From contig NC_133327.1 of NCBI RefSeq assembly GCF_042186555.1, positions 105,213,853 to 105,277,852 on the forward strand: a stretch of 64,000 nucleotides of DNA, given 5' to 3'. Below, in pieces: positions 48,001 through 59,455 of the stretch. This stretch comes from Aquarana catesbeiana. Taxonomy: Eukaryota; Chordata; Amphibia; Anura; Ranidae. A program made the translations under genes and the position numbers. The number at the start of each line of letters is the position of its first letter. The stretch's first letter is position 1. The notes under the pieces are model-generated. The model was given only the letters and a program-made list of their open reading frames with translations, had not been told where the DNA came from and searched no databases.

Positions 48001-48223
48001 GCTGGGTTACAGGGTCTTGAGGATGCACTACTGGCCAGAACTTGAGCAATATGCAATCGAGCTACTGGCTTGCCCTGCATCCAGCGTGCTTTCTGAACGC
48101 ACATTCAGTGTTGCTGGAGGGTTTGTAACGGATCATAGAGTGCGCCTGTCCACAGACTCTGTTTATAGACTCACATTTTTTAAAAATCAATTAGTCTTGC
48201 ATCAGCAGCTATCAAGCACCTGA
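45005..48223 (+). pseudogene. hAT (ZBED-like) transposase, copy B, near full length but broken
   Basis: Possible start ATG at 45005 (MFRRPPRRGKC). An acidic run EEESEEEEEAQLQ lies near 45585-45620. A BED-type zinc finger follows at about 45725-45880: aromatic VWAFFD, CNLC, then LTRHMMTCH (C2H2 layout). The hAT core continues with PFREFVECAVPQW near 46205, ITADLWSSRHE near 46365, a region matching copy A, and the dimerisation end YLGARADLKTF, ACPASSVLSERTFSVAGGFV, to TGA at 48221-48223. Stops (for example 45390, about 45531, 45888) and repeated frame changes destroy the frame. About 900-1,000 codons originally. A 21-bp in-frame triplication lies at 47215-47277. Confidence 0.85.
47215..47277. 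repeat. 21-bp tandem triplication inside the hAT reading frame
   Basis: TGCATGCATCAGTGTCACTGA-type unit three times; translates as DACISVT, DACISVT, DACISDT. Copy A has one unit (about 674-692). Confidence 0.85.
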
Positions 48224-48344
48224 TGCTGATGTAACTGATTGAATTTGCTATGGATCTGGGATCCCCTAATGACTGCCTATGCTGCCTATCCTTTTCCTCC
48301 TCAATCATGATGATGCTAGCTTCCAACAATATTTTTGGTTTAGG

Positions 48345-48456
48345 GCACCACTACCACCCAAGGCCCAATTTTTCTGCCCCTGTTTAACAGGGGCATGTAA
48401 TTACAATTTTTAATACAATATTTAACAGCAGGGCCCGTTCCTGCACCCAACAAGAG
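48345..48456. repeat. 142-bp tail repeat of hAT copy B, first unit
   Basis: Same unit as 1848-2590 (CCCAATTTTT at 48364). Interrupted by the foldback element at 48457. The 8-mer AACAAGAG at 48449-48456 is duplicated at 50682-50689. Confidence 0.85.
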
Positions 48457-49485
48457 TAGGGATGAGCCGAACACCCCCCGGTTCGGTTCATAGCAGAACA
48501 TGCGAACGGGCAAAAAATTTGTTCGAACACGCGAACACCGTTAAAGTCTATGGGACACGAACATGAATAATCAAAAGTGCTAATTTTAAAGGCTTATACG
48601 CAAATTATTGTCATAAAAAGTGTTTGGGGACCTGGGTACTGCCCCAGGGGACATGTATCAATGCAAAAAAAGTTTTAAAAATGGACGTTTTTTTCGGGAG
48701 CAGTGATTTTAATAATACTTAAAATGAAACAATAAAAGTGTATATTCCTTTAAATTTCGTACCTGGGGGGTGTTTATAGTATGCCTGTAAAGTGGCGCAT
48801 GTTTACCGTGTTTAGAACAGTCCAAGAGCAAAATGACATTTCTAAAGGAAAAAAAGTCATTTAAAACTACTTGCGGCTATAATGAATTGTCGGTCCCGGC
48901 AATACAGATAAATGAAGTCATTGAAAAAAATGGCATGGGATCCCCCCAGTCCATTACCAGTCTCTTTGGGTCTGGTATGAATATTAAGGGAAACCCCGAA
49001 CCAAGATTAAAAAAAAAAATTGCATGGGGGGCCCCCCAAAAATCCATACCAAATTCTTATCTGAGCACGCAACCTGGCAGGCCAGAGGAGAAGAGGGGAG
49101 ACGAGAGAGTGCCCCCCCTGAACCGTACCAGGCCACATGCCCTCAACATGGGGAGGGTGCTTTGGGGTAACCCCCCAAAGCACCTTGTTCTCATTGATGA
49201 GGACAAGGGCCTCATCCCCACAACCCTTGCCCGGTGGTTGTGGGGGTCTGTGGGCGGGGGGCTTATTGGAATCTGGAAGCCCCCTTTAACAAGGGGACCC
49301 CCAGATCCCGGCCTCCCCCTGTGTGAAATGGTAATGGGGTACAAATGTACCCCTACCATTTCACAAAAAAGTGTCAAAATGGTAAAAATGACAAGACATG
49401 GCTTGGGACAAGTCATAGGGAAGTCCCTGTGCGTCAGAGGGGTCGGGGTCACCCGGGAACATCAAGGTGTGGCCCTGCCCTCAGT

Positions 49486-49493
49486 TATAAAAG
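49486..49493 (+). promoter_or_regulatory. TATA box in the foldback centre
   Basis: TATAAAAG, 24 bp ahead of the ATG at 49510. Sequence match only; with usual spacing transcription would begin near 49515, just past that ATG, which weakens the coding reading. Confidence 0.35.
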
Positions 49494-49509
49494 AACTGTG
49501 AAAGCGAAG

Positions 49510-49635
49510 ATGCGTCATATGGCGGGAGCCTCCCATGGAGGTGGCTCGGTCGCGGCTTTTTTCCTTTTTCGGTCCGTCAGCGGAGCAAGAGAAGAAGAAG
49601 ACTTTGTGGGACGTTTTTATTTTTTTATTTTTTAA
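49510..49635 (+). CDS. 41-codon reading frame in the foldback centre, function unknown
   Basis: Runs MRHMAGASHGGGSVAAFFLF, then a REEEDFVGRF segment, to TAA at 49633-49635, which overlaps AATAAA (49634-49639). I recognise no domain. It is glycine-rich, then hydrophobic, then acidic, and ends in an aromatic tail from a T-run. TATA before it and AATAAA at its stop make a compact transcription unit conceivable, but an open frame this short is expected by chance. It may be a captured exon or pure coincidence. The short derivative at 60639-61472 lacks this centre. Confidence 0.2.
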   Translation: MRHMAGASHGGGSVAAFFLFRSVSGAREEEDFVGRFYFFIF

Positions 49636-49639
49636 TAAA
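49634..49639 (+). terminator. AATAAA polyadenylation signal in the foldback centre
   Basis: AATAAA within TTTAATAAAGGACTTG; 141 bp after the TATA box. Confidence 0.35.
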
Positions 49640-50681
49640 GGACTTGTCCCAAGCTATGTCTTGTAATTTTTACCATTTTTTTACACTTTTTTGTGAAATG
49701 GTAGGGGTACATTTTTACCCCGTTGCCATTTCACACAGGGGGGAGGCCAGGATCTAAGGGTCCCCTTGTTAAAGGGGGCTTCAAGATTCCGATAAGCCCC
49801 CCGCCCGCAGACCCCCACAACCACAGGGCAAGGGTTGTGGGGATGAGGCCCTTGTCCCCATCAACATGGGGACAAGGTGCTTTGGGGGCTACCCCAAAGC
49901 ACCCTCCCCATGTTGAGGGCATGTTGCCTGGTACGGTTCAGGAGGGGGAGCACTCTCTCGTTCCCCCCTCTTTTCCTGCAGCCTGCCAGGTTACGTGCTT
50001 GGATAAAGGTCTGGTATGGATTTTTGGGGGGATCCCCATGCCATTTTTTTTTTTAATTTTGGCGTGGGGTTCCCCTTAATATCCATACCAGACCTGAAGG
50101 GCCTGGTATGAAATTTGGGGGGACCCCCATGCAATTTTTAAAAAAAATTTTGGTTCGGGGTTCCCTTTAATATTCATACCAGACCCAAAGGGACTGGTAA
50201 TGGACTGGGGGGGGATCTGTATTATCTGTATTGCCGGGACCGACAATTCATTATAGTCGCGAGTAGTTTTAAATGACTGTTTTTCTGTCATTTTTCTCTC
50301 GGACTGTTCTAAACATGGGAAACATGCGCCACTTTGCAGGCATACTATAGACACCCCCCAGGTACGAAATTTAAAGGAATACTTCACTTTTATTGTTTCA
50401 CTTTAAACATTATTAAAATCACTGCTCCTGAAAAAAACGGCCGTTTTAAAAACTTTTTTTTGCATTGATACATGTCCCCTGGGGCAGGACCCAGGTCCTA
50501 AAACACTTTTTATGACAATACAATGCATATAAGCCTTTAAAATTAGCACTTTTGATTTCTCCCATAGACTTTTAAAGGGTGTTCCACGGCTTTCGAATTT
50601 GTCTCGAACACCCCAAATTGTTCGCTATTCGGCGAACAGGCGAACACCCGATGTTCGACTCAAACATTGGGCTCATCCCTA

Positions 50682-50842
50682 AACAAGAGTAACTGTGAGG
50701 GGTTACAGTGTTATGGCACCACCACCACCACCCAATGCCCAATTTTTCTACCCCTGTTTAACAGGGGCATGTAGTTACAATTTTTGAAATAATATTTAAC
50801 AGCAGGGCCTGTTCCTGCGCCCAACAAGAGTAACTGTGAGGG
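50682..50842. repeat. 142-bp tail repeat of hAT copy B, continued
   Basis: CCCAATTTTT at 50738, exactly one unit from 48364 when the foldback and one 8-bp duplication are removed. Confidence 0.85.
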
Positions 50843-51340
50843 ATGTGACGGTATGTGAGATGAGGTAATGAATCATCAATATATTTCAACTCACATGCAT
50901 TCTGTTGTAAGAGACTGAAGCAGAATCTGGCCTGTGTTTTTCCAGGCTCTGTGGCAGGCTTGGTTCTAGTCCGGATGTTGTGGTCCACTTGAGTCCACGC
51001 TCAGGTGGACTTTAAATGAGCAGGAAGAGAGCACAGCATAGCTCTGGCCTGAGACTCAGAAGGGAATCTGAGAGAGAGATCTCTGTTTGGATTTAAAAAG
51101 AAGGTTTGATTTACCACATGTTTTGTGGATGACGGGGACTAGCCCCACACTGTATAGAGAGGAGACTACTGTATAGTTTAGTGCTGGATGGAAAGGATTT
51201 GCTTTACTGTTTTTTGTTTGTATTTATTACTTTGCAAACCTCTACTAAATAAACCTGGCAAACCACCAGATTTTTAAAGAAATTTCCTGCATGCTGACCT
51301 TGTTTTCCAGAAAAGGTAATCCCACAAGCTAATCTCACAC
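50843..51340. mobile_element. Insertion in the 142-bp array, possible solo LTR
   Basis: About 500 bp beginning ATGTGACGGTATG and ending TCTCACAC, flanked by AGGG (50839-50842, 51341-51344). Contains CTAAATAAACC (AATAAA) near 51245. TG start, CA end and a 4-bp repeat suit a retroviral-type solo LTR, but the exact ends do not line up perfectly. No coding sequence. Confidence 0.45.
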
Positions 51341-51507
51341 AGGGTTTACAGTGTTGTGGCACCACCACCACCCAAGGCCCAATTTTTCTGCCCCTATCTA
51401 ACAGGGGCATGTAATTACAATAATTATAATTTTTGATATAATATTTAACAGCAGGGCCCATTCCTGCGCCCAACAAGAATAACTGTGAGGGGTTACAGTG
51501 TTCTGGC
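51341..51507. repeat. 142-bp tail repeat of hAT copy B, last units
   Basis: CCCAATTTTT at 51378 and a further ACTGTGAGGGGTTACAGTGT near 51483 before the next foldback arm. Confidence 0.8.
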
Positions 51508-53055
51508 ACCCCCTGGGGGACCCACACGCCATTTTTTAAAAATTTTGGCGCAGGGTTCCTCTTAATATCCTGAAGGGCCTGGTATGAATTTTGGGGGGAA
51601 CCCCACACCATTTTTTTTTCATTTTAGCGCGTTTTTTTCATTTTTCCGGCAATACATTACAACCGCGAGCTGTAATGTATTGCAAGCTGTATTGTAAGCT
51701 GTCATTTTAAATGACATTTTTTCCTTTAAAAAATGTCATTTTGCTGCGGGACTGTTATGAACATGGGAAAGATGTTCTACTTTATAGGCAGACTAAGGGG
51801 ACCCCACCCCCCCCACCCCCAGGCATGATATTTAACCACTTAAACCCCGGACCATTCGGCTGCCCAAAGACCAGAGCACTTTTTGCGATTCAGCACTGTG
51901 TGGCTTTAAATGACAATTGCGCAGTCGTGCGACATGGCTCCCAAACAAAATTGACGTCCTTTTTTCCCCACAAAGAGAGCTTTCTTTTGGTGGTATTTGA
52001 TTACCTCTGCAGTTTTTATTTTTTGTGCTATAAACAAAAAAAGAGCGTCAATTTAGAAAAAAACGCATTATTTTTTACTTTTTGCTATAATAAATATCCC
52101 CAAAAAATATATAAAAAAACATTTTTTTCCCTCAGTTTAGACTAATACGTATTCTTCTACATAATTTTGTTAAAAAAGCGCAATAAGCGTTTGATTGGGT
52201 TGCGCAAAAAGTTATAGCGTCTACAAAATAGGGGATAGTTTTATGGCATTTTTATTGATTTTTTTTTACTAGTAATGGCGGCGATCAGCAATTTTTATTG
52301 TGACTGCAACATTATGGCGGACAGATTGGACAATTTTGGCGCGATTTTGGGACCATTCACCTTTATACAGCGATCAGTGCAATTAAAAATGCATTGATTA
52401 CCGTGTAAATGTGACTGGCAGTGAAGGGGTTAACCACTAGGTGGTGCTGTAGGGGTTAAGTGGCGTCCTAGGGAGTGATTCTAACTGTGGGGGGGAGGGG
52501 TTATATGTGACATGACACTGATCCCGATTACAGGGAGCTGTGATCAGTGTCAGTGTTACTAGGCAGAACGGGGAAATGCTGATTTACATCAGCATTTCCC
52601 CGTTCTTCCTCTCCGTGGGACCCTCGATCACACTCACGGAGGTCACGGCGGGCGTGCGCGCCCGCAAACCACTTTCTGAAGGGCAACATACTGGTACGTT
52701 AATCTGCCTGTATGTGCCCTTCTGCCGACATATATCGTCATGAGCCGGTCGGCAAGCGGTTAAAGTAATATTTCATTTTGTATTGTTTCACATTAAGCAT
52801 TATTAAAATCACTGCTCCTGAAAAAACGTCAGTTTTTAAAATGTTTTTTGCATTGATACATGTCCTCTGTGGCAGTACCCAGGTCCCCATACACTTTGTA
52901 TGGCAATAACTTGCATATAAGCCTTTAAAATTAACACTTGATTTTTCATGTTAGTGTCCCATAGACTTTAATGGTGTTCGCGTGTTCGCACAAATTTTTT
53001 GCCTGTTCACATGTTCTGCTGCGAACCGAACCAGAGGGTGTTTGGCTCATCCCTA
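51508..53055. mobile_element. Foldback hAT element, right arm, split by a MITE
   Basis: Right-arm order as in 48457-50681 (ACCCACACGCC, TTGGCGCAGGGTTCC, CAGGCATGATATTTAA) resumes after the MITE with AATATTTCATTTTG and ends TTTGGCTCATCCCTA. Left arm missing. Confidence 0.7.
51832..52763. mobile_element. TTAACC-type MITE, complete (932 bp)
   Basis: TTAACCACTT at left, AAGCGGTTAA at right, with TTAA at 51832-51835 and 52760-52763. Contains GAGCTTTCTTTTGGTGGTAT and GACAATTGCGCAGTCG. Sits inside the foldback arm; removing it with one TTAA restores the arm. Confidence 0.85.
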
Positions 53056-53345
53056 TTGTCAATCACGCCGCATGCTGACCAGAAAATTTTAAAAGATTAA
53101 TAACACTCTGTAACGTGGGACGGCCTCCCACCGGATGCCTGCTCTGCGTATTGACATTTCTTATATATGTAAGAGCCCCCCTACCCCAAAACAGCCACCT
53201 CCCCATGTTGAGGGCATGTGGCCTGGTATGGTTCAGGAAGGGGGGCGCTCGCTCGTCCCCCCCTTTCCTGACCTGCCAGGCTGCATGCCAGGATAAGGAT
53301 CTGCTACAGATTTTGGGGGATCCCACCCTGTTTTTTTTTAATATA
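53056..53345. repeat. Fragment of foldback interior
   Basis: About 53190-53345 repeats CCTCCCCATGTTGAGGGCAT and the following GGTTCAGGA and CTGCCAGG segments found at 49905-49990. Its orientation matches that right-arm region. Confidence 0.6.
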
Positions 53346-53609
53346 TATTTTTAACCGGCACTTTGTTTGATTATTCAGCTGTCAGTGGGGAAACCCATTG
53401 ACAGCTGATTACTCATCATTCCGCCGCCACCGGCTTCCAGGCCCCGCTCCTTAACAACCAGCTTACACTGCGCTCTGATTGGGCAGAGCAGCGGGGTAAC
53501 ACCCAGCAAACAACCTGCAAATTCAATCAGGAATATCTCTGATGGCGAAAGAGGTAGCAAAAAAAAAAAAATCTTTAGCAAAGTCGGGGAGGGGTTAGAA
53601 CATCATTTA
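53346..53609. other. Noncoding, unassigned
   Basis: Holds an inverted TCAGCTGTCA/TGACAGCTGA pair near 53377-53408; otherwise nothing. Confidence 0.35.
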
Positions 53610-53885
53610 AAGCATAGTTACATAGTTACATAGTAGGTGAGGTTGAAAAAAGACACAAGTCCATCAAGTCCAACCTATGTGTGTGATTATGTGTCAGTAT
53701 TACATTACATATCTCTGTATATTGCGGTCATTCAGGTGATTATCTAATAGTTTCTTGAAGCTATCAATGCTCCCCGCTGAGACCACCGCCTGTGGAAGGG
53801 AATTCCACATCCTTACCGCTCTTACAGTAAAGAACCCTCTACGTAGTTTAAGGTTAAACCTCTTTTCTTCTAAAGCTTTTTATTG
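53610..53885. repeat. Interspersed repeat starting ATAGTTACATAGTTACATAG
   Basis: Begins with tandem AGTTACAT words, then GGTTGAAAAAAGACACAAGT and CATCAAGTCCAACC. I have seen this sequence type across frog and fish genomes but cannot name the family with confidence. Confidence 0.6.
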
Positions 53886-54575
53886 ATTTCCGTGGTCTCT
53901 TTATGCTCTGTCCCAGTGACACCAGCAATTTCTCATTTCTTGTCCTGATGTCATTGGGACAGGGAATGATGGTGTGTGTTCCCAGTAAGAATACAGACAA
54001 CAATAAAAATGTGATAGAAGCTCTAGATCTTAGTCATTCTATAGAAAAAAGAAAGGCATTGACTGGAGCTTTAAGCAGGTGCCTGCCATTGACTATTTTG
54101 ACGGATGTAAAAAAAAAAGTTGTTTGCACCAAGAAACAAGTAATAGTAAAATGTTCAATCCATATAACTTTTTAATAGAGTGCAAAACAAGGTGGCAGCA
54201 TCAAGTGAAAGGGCAATAAACTACAACATATAAAGCAATTTTTTTTTTCAGACACGGAGTACGTTTGCCTTTGACTGCAAGTCTCATAATATTTGGCGTA
54301 ATATTTGGTATGTCATTACTGAGATTGACTTGTTCTCCTTGCTGGAGGCCCTGACGGGATGATGCAAAACCCTTCCTCTACCAAGATGGCTGCCTCCACA
54401 TAGAAACATTGTGCAGAAAAAGGCATGGCAAATCAGTAACGAGGAAGGATCAGCTACAGGGAGACCAAAGGCATTACAGCTTCCAGAGTTCAGTTCCTCT
54501 TTAAAGTGAACCTGTAAATTTGTCCTGCAGAGGCAAAGCTCAGCTTCACTTTACAACATGATGAATATGCCTATA

Positions 54576-54615
<40 letters not shown>

Positions 54616-55860
54616 AAAAATAATAAACCCTGCTATAGGTTGTTTGATGAACCAGAAATTAGTATTTGCCTTTACATTTTGGATACAATGCTTGCTCTTT
54701 TGGTACATAAACTCTACTTAACATCCTTTTCTGTGCTAACCTCGAAATGACCTTTATAACTAGCTTTTTTTTTTGGTCCTTACAAGCCACTTACTTTTTA
54801 AAGTCTTTACGTTCAAATACCATTTCTGCTCACATTTGCTTTATGGTGCAATTGTTTTTTGTTATAGGTGTGATCTTTCTATGACCCTGCCTTGGAAACC
54901 AGCAATCCAGTCTGAGGTTACGACCCCACTGGTACCAGGCTGCTTTCTCAAATAAAGATGTATGGTGTGGAGCCCAGTAAGAAAGAATAGAAGACTCACT
55001 ACATTCTCATTCTCTTCAGGACAAGCTTTAATTTTGTGGCAAATAAAACTGTCACTGCTGGAAAGCTTGATATAAAATAGAGAATACAAAATTATCAGGA
55101 ACCACTTGTATCCCTAAAACCTTGTTTTTTTTTCATTGTAATAAAGAATGTTAGAAGTGTAAGAGCTGAATGTGCCCTGTCGCCTACACAAGACTTACTT
55201 ATGTCTAAGCAGACACAGCAGTAAAATGAAAGCCCAATAATAATGGCTACACCTTTTCCAATAAAGTGACCACGTAAACAAGGGGACCGAGTAGGTGAAA
55301 ACAAACTGATTAGCTTTTAAAAATATTGATTACCATAGATGTTATACCTGTAGGCCACTGTCTGTCCTCCTGAACTCAGACTTAAAAAATATTTCTATAT
55401 TTTTTTTTCTATTCCTGTCCTGGCTAGTTGCTGGGATGCTAGTGCCTCCCTGTTTCAAAAGATACACAAGAGTGGAAACAAAGTTTCCAATATTTCAGCC
55501 AGGCTTAAGTGGAACAGAAAATGGCCTACAGCTATGGCATCTATGGTAACCATTATTGTTAAGAACTGATCAGTTAGTTTTACCCTATTAGGGTCCCGTG
55601 TCCTACATGGTCACCTTGAAAAAGGTGTACCAAAGGTGAACGTAGCCTTTAACGTAGTATGAATGTGGAAAGGTTGGAAGTTCTGTCAGATTTTTACTGC
55701 TATGTAGGCCCTATTGAAAAGATTTTAACTCCAAGGAATGCTCTGCTATGCCTTAACACGCATGAGTTATTAAGAGAGGGATGGAGGGGCCCAGAAGCAG
55801 TTAATACCTCTTTAGCCCTAGTAGTTAATATTACTGTTCCTAGAAGCTAAATAGTGTTAT
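53886..55860. other. Noncoding with one microsatellite
   Basis: No gene recognised; (TA)n at 54579-54612. Scattered short frames lack domains. Few repeats visible, so this may be relatively old single-copy DNA. Confidence 0.4.
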
Positions 55861-55865
55861 CCTAT

Positions 55866-56236
55866 GTACCCATGCACACTACTTTAGGCTATTAGCATTT
55901 TTTGAGCTTCAGCATCTAGGAGCAGAAAAAAAAATGTGTTTTGGAGCGTTTTTCCAACAGAAAAAAATGCCGAATGCTCCTAAATGCTTCTACATGCTAC
56001 TAAAATGTTCCTAACAACTTTTTTTGAGCTTTTGTTTTTTTCTTCATGTACTGCAAAAATGCCATTAAGATGCTAAAGCTCCTAACTGTGCATACGTGAT
56101 CCTGAAAGCTTCTAAATGCTTCTAAAAGCTACTAAAATACTACTAGAAGCTGGCACAAAAATGCTATTATCATATATTTTTTTTAGCTTCTTTGGAGCTT
56201 ATGAAAAAACGCTAGTGTGAATGGAGTCTTGGGATC
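55866..56236. mobile_element. MITE-like block rich in AAATGCT/AGCATTT words
   Basis: Many CTAAATGCT and AGCTTCT words; weak inverted ends TACCCATGCACACTA and TAGTGTGAATGGAGTC. Confidence 0.45.
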
Positions 56237-57060
56237 CTCATCCTTGTGGGAAAGGACAGCCCATATTTGAAACAACATGAAGGAGTGTCTAACAAACATC
56301 TTGGAAATCCTTTTAATTTTTATACAAATTTTATGTATTTATGTAATTTTTTTTATTAAAAAGGGTGTTGTTATGTTTACAAAGTTAAACTTCAAGTAGT
56401 TGTAAAGGCTCAAGGTGTTTTTTTACCATCATGCATTGTATGCATGAAGGTAAAAAACCTTCTGTGTTCAGCAGCGCCACAGCCCCCCTAAAACTTACCT
56501 TAGCCCCATCCTGGTCCAGTGATGTGCACGAAAGCCTTGGCTGTCCTGGGTCTCTCCCTCCTCATTGGCTGAGACAGCAGTGGGGGTCTCTCCCTACTCA
56601 TTGGCTGAGACAGCAGTGGTAGCCATTGGCTCCAGCTACTGCCAATCACAGCCAGTGAGTCAATGAGGAGAGAGTGGGGGCGGGGTCAAGACCCACTCCA
56701 TGTGTGAATGGACACACAGAGCAGCGGCCCTAGAGTGAGCCTGCTCGTGTGCCTTATAGGAAGTTGCTTGCTGTGGGGGCCCTCGGTAGGAGGGAGGGGC
56801 CAGGAAAGCCAGCAGGGGATCCAAAAAGTGGAGGATCAGGGTTGGTTTGTGCAAAACTATTGCACAGAGTAGGTAAGTATAATGCACCAGATGCAGCTTG
56901 TCACTTGCCACATCGCTTGCCACCAGATGCAGCTTGTCACTTGCCAAGTCACCTGCCAACAGACGCAGCTTGTCACTTGTGTGGTGTGACCTTTGATCTC
57001 CATATGGCATCATTAAAAGGAACAACTAAAAATCTAAATTAAATGTTTTTCTATTCTTAA
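56237..57060. mobile_element. T2-like MITE material, edges unclear
   Basis: GTAGTTGTAAAGGCTCAAGG near 56397 resembles the end at 60516 and T2-type termini. A hairpin in TGCATTGTATGCA lies near 56433-56446, and two CTCATTGGCTGAGACAGCAG copies at 56562 and 56598. No matching right end found. Confidence 0.4.
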
Positions 57061-57699
57061 TTAACTCCTTCCACCACTTTTCCCCGTACTTATAATTTTT
57101 CTGATGATTTTTTTTTATCTCTGTTTCTTGCCACTAATATATTTTTTTCCATTTGTATTGTGTAAGTGCAAAGTTGAACAAAAAAAATAATCTTTTTTCA
57201 CTTAACAAGTAACTTTGCAATGCTTTGTACCAGTAGAATAACTTTAGTGTAATTTTAAATGTATCAAATTATACTGTAAATTAAAATGTATATTTACAAT
57301 AAAAACACATTTTATTACTTAAAACTGGTGAAAATAGAACAAAACACATTTTTTTCACAATATTTGTCTATAGACAAAATATTTTTGCAAAAAAATGCTT
57401 GCAAAGTAAAGCCTAGTTTGTCCCCAAAATGAATGTATGTATTACTTAGTCATCTAAATAATGACAAAGTGAATGCAGAATAAACAGGCCCACAGAAGTA
57501 ATGTAAACATTGCTGTAGTCCCTAAGCTGTATAAAGATAAGAAACCTGAAGTGGTTAAAAAGAACGCAGCCTAGGCAGAGTTACTTGCCTGGAGCTCAAG
57601 TACTTCTTTTTTAATGATAAAAATGTGCACCTTTTTTTAATTAATTCTACTTTTTACATTGTGGCATATCAGGAATGTATTCGATTGAACTTAAGAAAC
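57061..57699. other. AT-rich noncoding
   Basis: Nothing recognised. Confidence 0.35.
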
Positions 57700-58170
57700 T
57701 TAAAGCGGAGCTCCACCTTAAACAAAAATATTAAAAGCCAGCAGCTACAAATACTGCACCTGCTGACTTTTAATAAATGGACACTTACCTGTCCCAGGGT
57801 CCAGCGATGTCGGCAGCCGAAGCCGATTGATCGCTCATCTCTCGGCTGCCCCCACCGCCATCCTCGGTCAGGGAATCAGGAAGTGAAGTGTTGTGGCTTC
57901 ACTTCCCGGTTCCCTACTGCGCATGTGCGAGTCGCGCTGCGTGTCTACACTGGTCCCCATTGTGTTGTGGGAACTGTGTGTTTCCCAAAGCACAACGGGG
58001 GGGGGGGGGGGGGCGGGCATTTGTGGCTAGCTGCGGCTAGCTATTCCCATAAGTGTATATAATACAGGTATCTGCACCCCCCTCCCCCCTGAATGAGCCA
58101 ATTGAGGCACTGGAGGGGGGGAGGAATCCGATGAGCGGAAGTTCCACTTTAGGGTGGAACTCCGCTTTAA
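57700..58170. mobile_element. TTAA-flanked MITE (471 bp) with a G17 run
   Basis: TTAA at 57700-57703 and 58167-58170. Inverted ends TTAAAGCGGAGYTCCACC. A run of 17 G lies at 57997-58013. Confidence 0.75.
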
Positions 58171-59455
58171 ATGGTACATTTTTATGTCGTTTTTAGTAAT
58201 TATTGTATCATCAATGGCTACCGTTAGCTGTCTGTTTATGGTGCAGTACTAAATCCATAATAGTAAATGTTCCTTTCCTTTTAGAGCATTTTATATTAGT
58301 CTTTGAACCAATAACAGCTCCCATATTTTCATCCTCATGGGTTATTTTAAAGGGTCGTTCTCTTTAAAAAGTGCATTAGCATTACTATAAGTTTTATTAG
58401 ACTAAAGGAAAGTATTCTATTACATTAAGAGACTTTCCTTAATACCAAGCAGCACTGAGTATTCAGTATGGGAGGAGTTCTATTGGCACAGCCACCCACA
58501 AAGGGAAAAAATATTTAATTGGAAATTTTTCATATTTACCATTCTTCCAAGTATGACCATTCAACCATTTTTATTCATAACAATATGAGTTTATATACCT
58601 CATATACCCACCAACAGGGCTTCTTGGCATATTCTACTAACTGATGAATTGTAACTCTCAAAGAAAAATGTGTTGACACATGAGGTGCACTGTGTCTGGG
58701 AAAGCTAATGACATCCTGGGCTCAGCCATTAACCTTCAAGGAACAGAAGCTAGGCCCAGTAGTTTCAGAAGGAGTTGGGCCTATATTTCACAGTGACAAG
58801 CATTAGTAATGAATAATTAAGCATTTAATATTATGTTGCTTTGGTGAAAAATTATCTTTGCACTAAAGCTGGTCTTTGAGTCAACTAACTTTCATAATAT
58901 GTTGCATTTGAACAAATGTCTAAGAGAGACTTGATGAAATACTTGGGTTTTGATTGCTTTGTAGAAAAAAAAACAACTAGATATTACATTTAAAATCCCT
59001 TTACAGTTGAACAACCATCCTGCTGAGAGAATTTCATCAAGAATTTAAGAGGGGGAAATTCACCCAAGTATAGTCTCACGTCTCACACCAGCTCGCCTGA
59101 GGTCAAACTGTGTTATTCCCCATAATACTTAGTTAATGTCAATGAAACGAATAGCCCAGCAGATAGAAAGGCCTCTACAAATTAACCTTTAAAAACTTCA
59201 TCCACGAGTCTTGCTTGATTTAGTGGTGTTCATTTTTTACTATAATGTGAAATCTGCTCCTGAAATTAGCTTACCAACATCACAGTGATGGATGCTGTTG
59301 AATTATCTTAATTTCATGATGGATCTTCAAAATGTAATCACAGTTGGCAGGGCAGGCAAGAGAGAAAAAAGGAAATTAAGAATGGTTTGGGTTGTTTAAA
59401 GGATCATAAGGCTAGAAATAAAAGCTGCATGAAAAGAGCTACAAATTTAAGCCCA
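58171..59455. other. Low-repeat noncoding stretch, possible conserved element
   Basis: No gene or transposon recognised. 59080-59340 has balanced composition with homeodomain-like TTAAT and TAATTT words and looks unlike the MITEs around it. Conservation is a guess. Confidence 0.35.

Larger units (their letters stand above)
48457..50681. mobile_element. Full-length foldback hAT-type element (2.2 kb)
   Basis: Starts TAGGGATGAGCCGAACACC and ends with the complement GGCTCATCCCTA. Flanked by AACAAGAG on both sides (48449-48456, 50682-50689), an 8-bp duplication. The two arms (about 48457-49415 and 49660-50681) are inverted copies of each other over roughly 1 kb; for instance GTCCCCTGGGGCAG-type blocks, GGCCCTTGTCCCCA/TGAGGACAAGGGCC and TACCATTTCACA face each other. 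The centre (49416-49659) is single copy. No transposase; presumably moved by an hAT enzyme supplied elsewhere. Confidence 0.85.

Noticed and set aside
45005..48223. Domesticated ZBED host gene
   Set aside because: BED finger and hAT dimerisation region are present, but many stops and frame changes, a tandem-repeat tail and a second dead copy at 1-1695 show a transposon remnant.
49057..49452. 131-codon minus-strand frame in the foldback left arm
   Set aside because: Lies in inverted-repeat arm sequence; the mirror arm gives similar proline-rich frames in the opposite orientation and no domain is seen.
56749..57042. Frames with repeated ATSDKLHLV-like or AACHLP-like units
   Set aside because: Caused by short CTTGTCACTTGCCA tandem words near 56897-56970.
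57625..58062. 145-codon plus-strand frame
   Set aside because: Runs from unique DNA into a TTAA MITE and through a G17 run; no domain.
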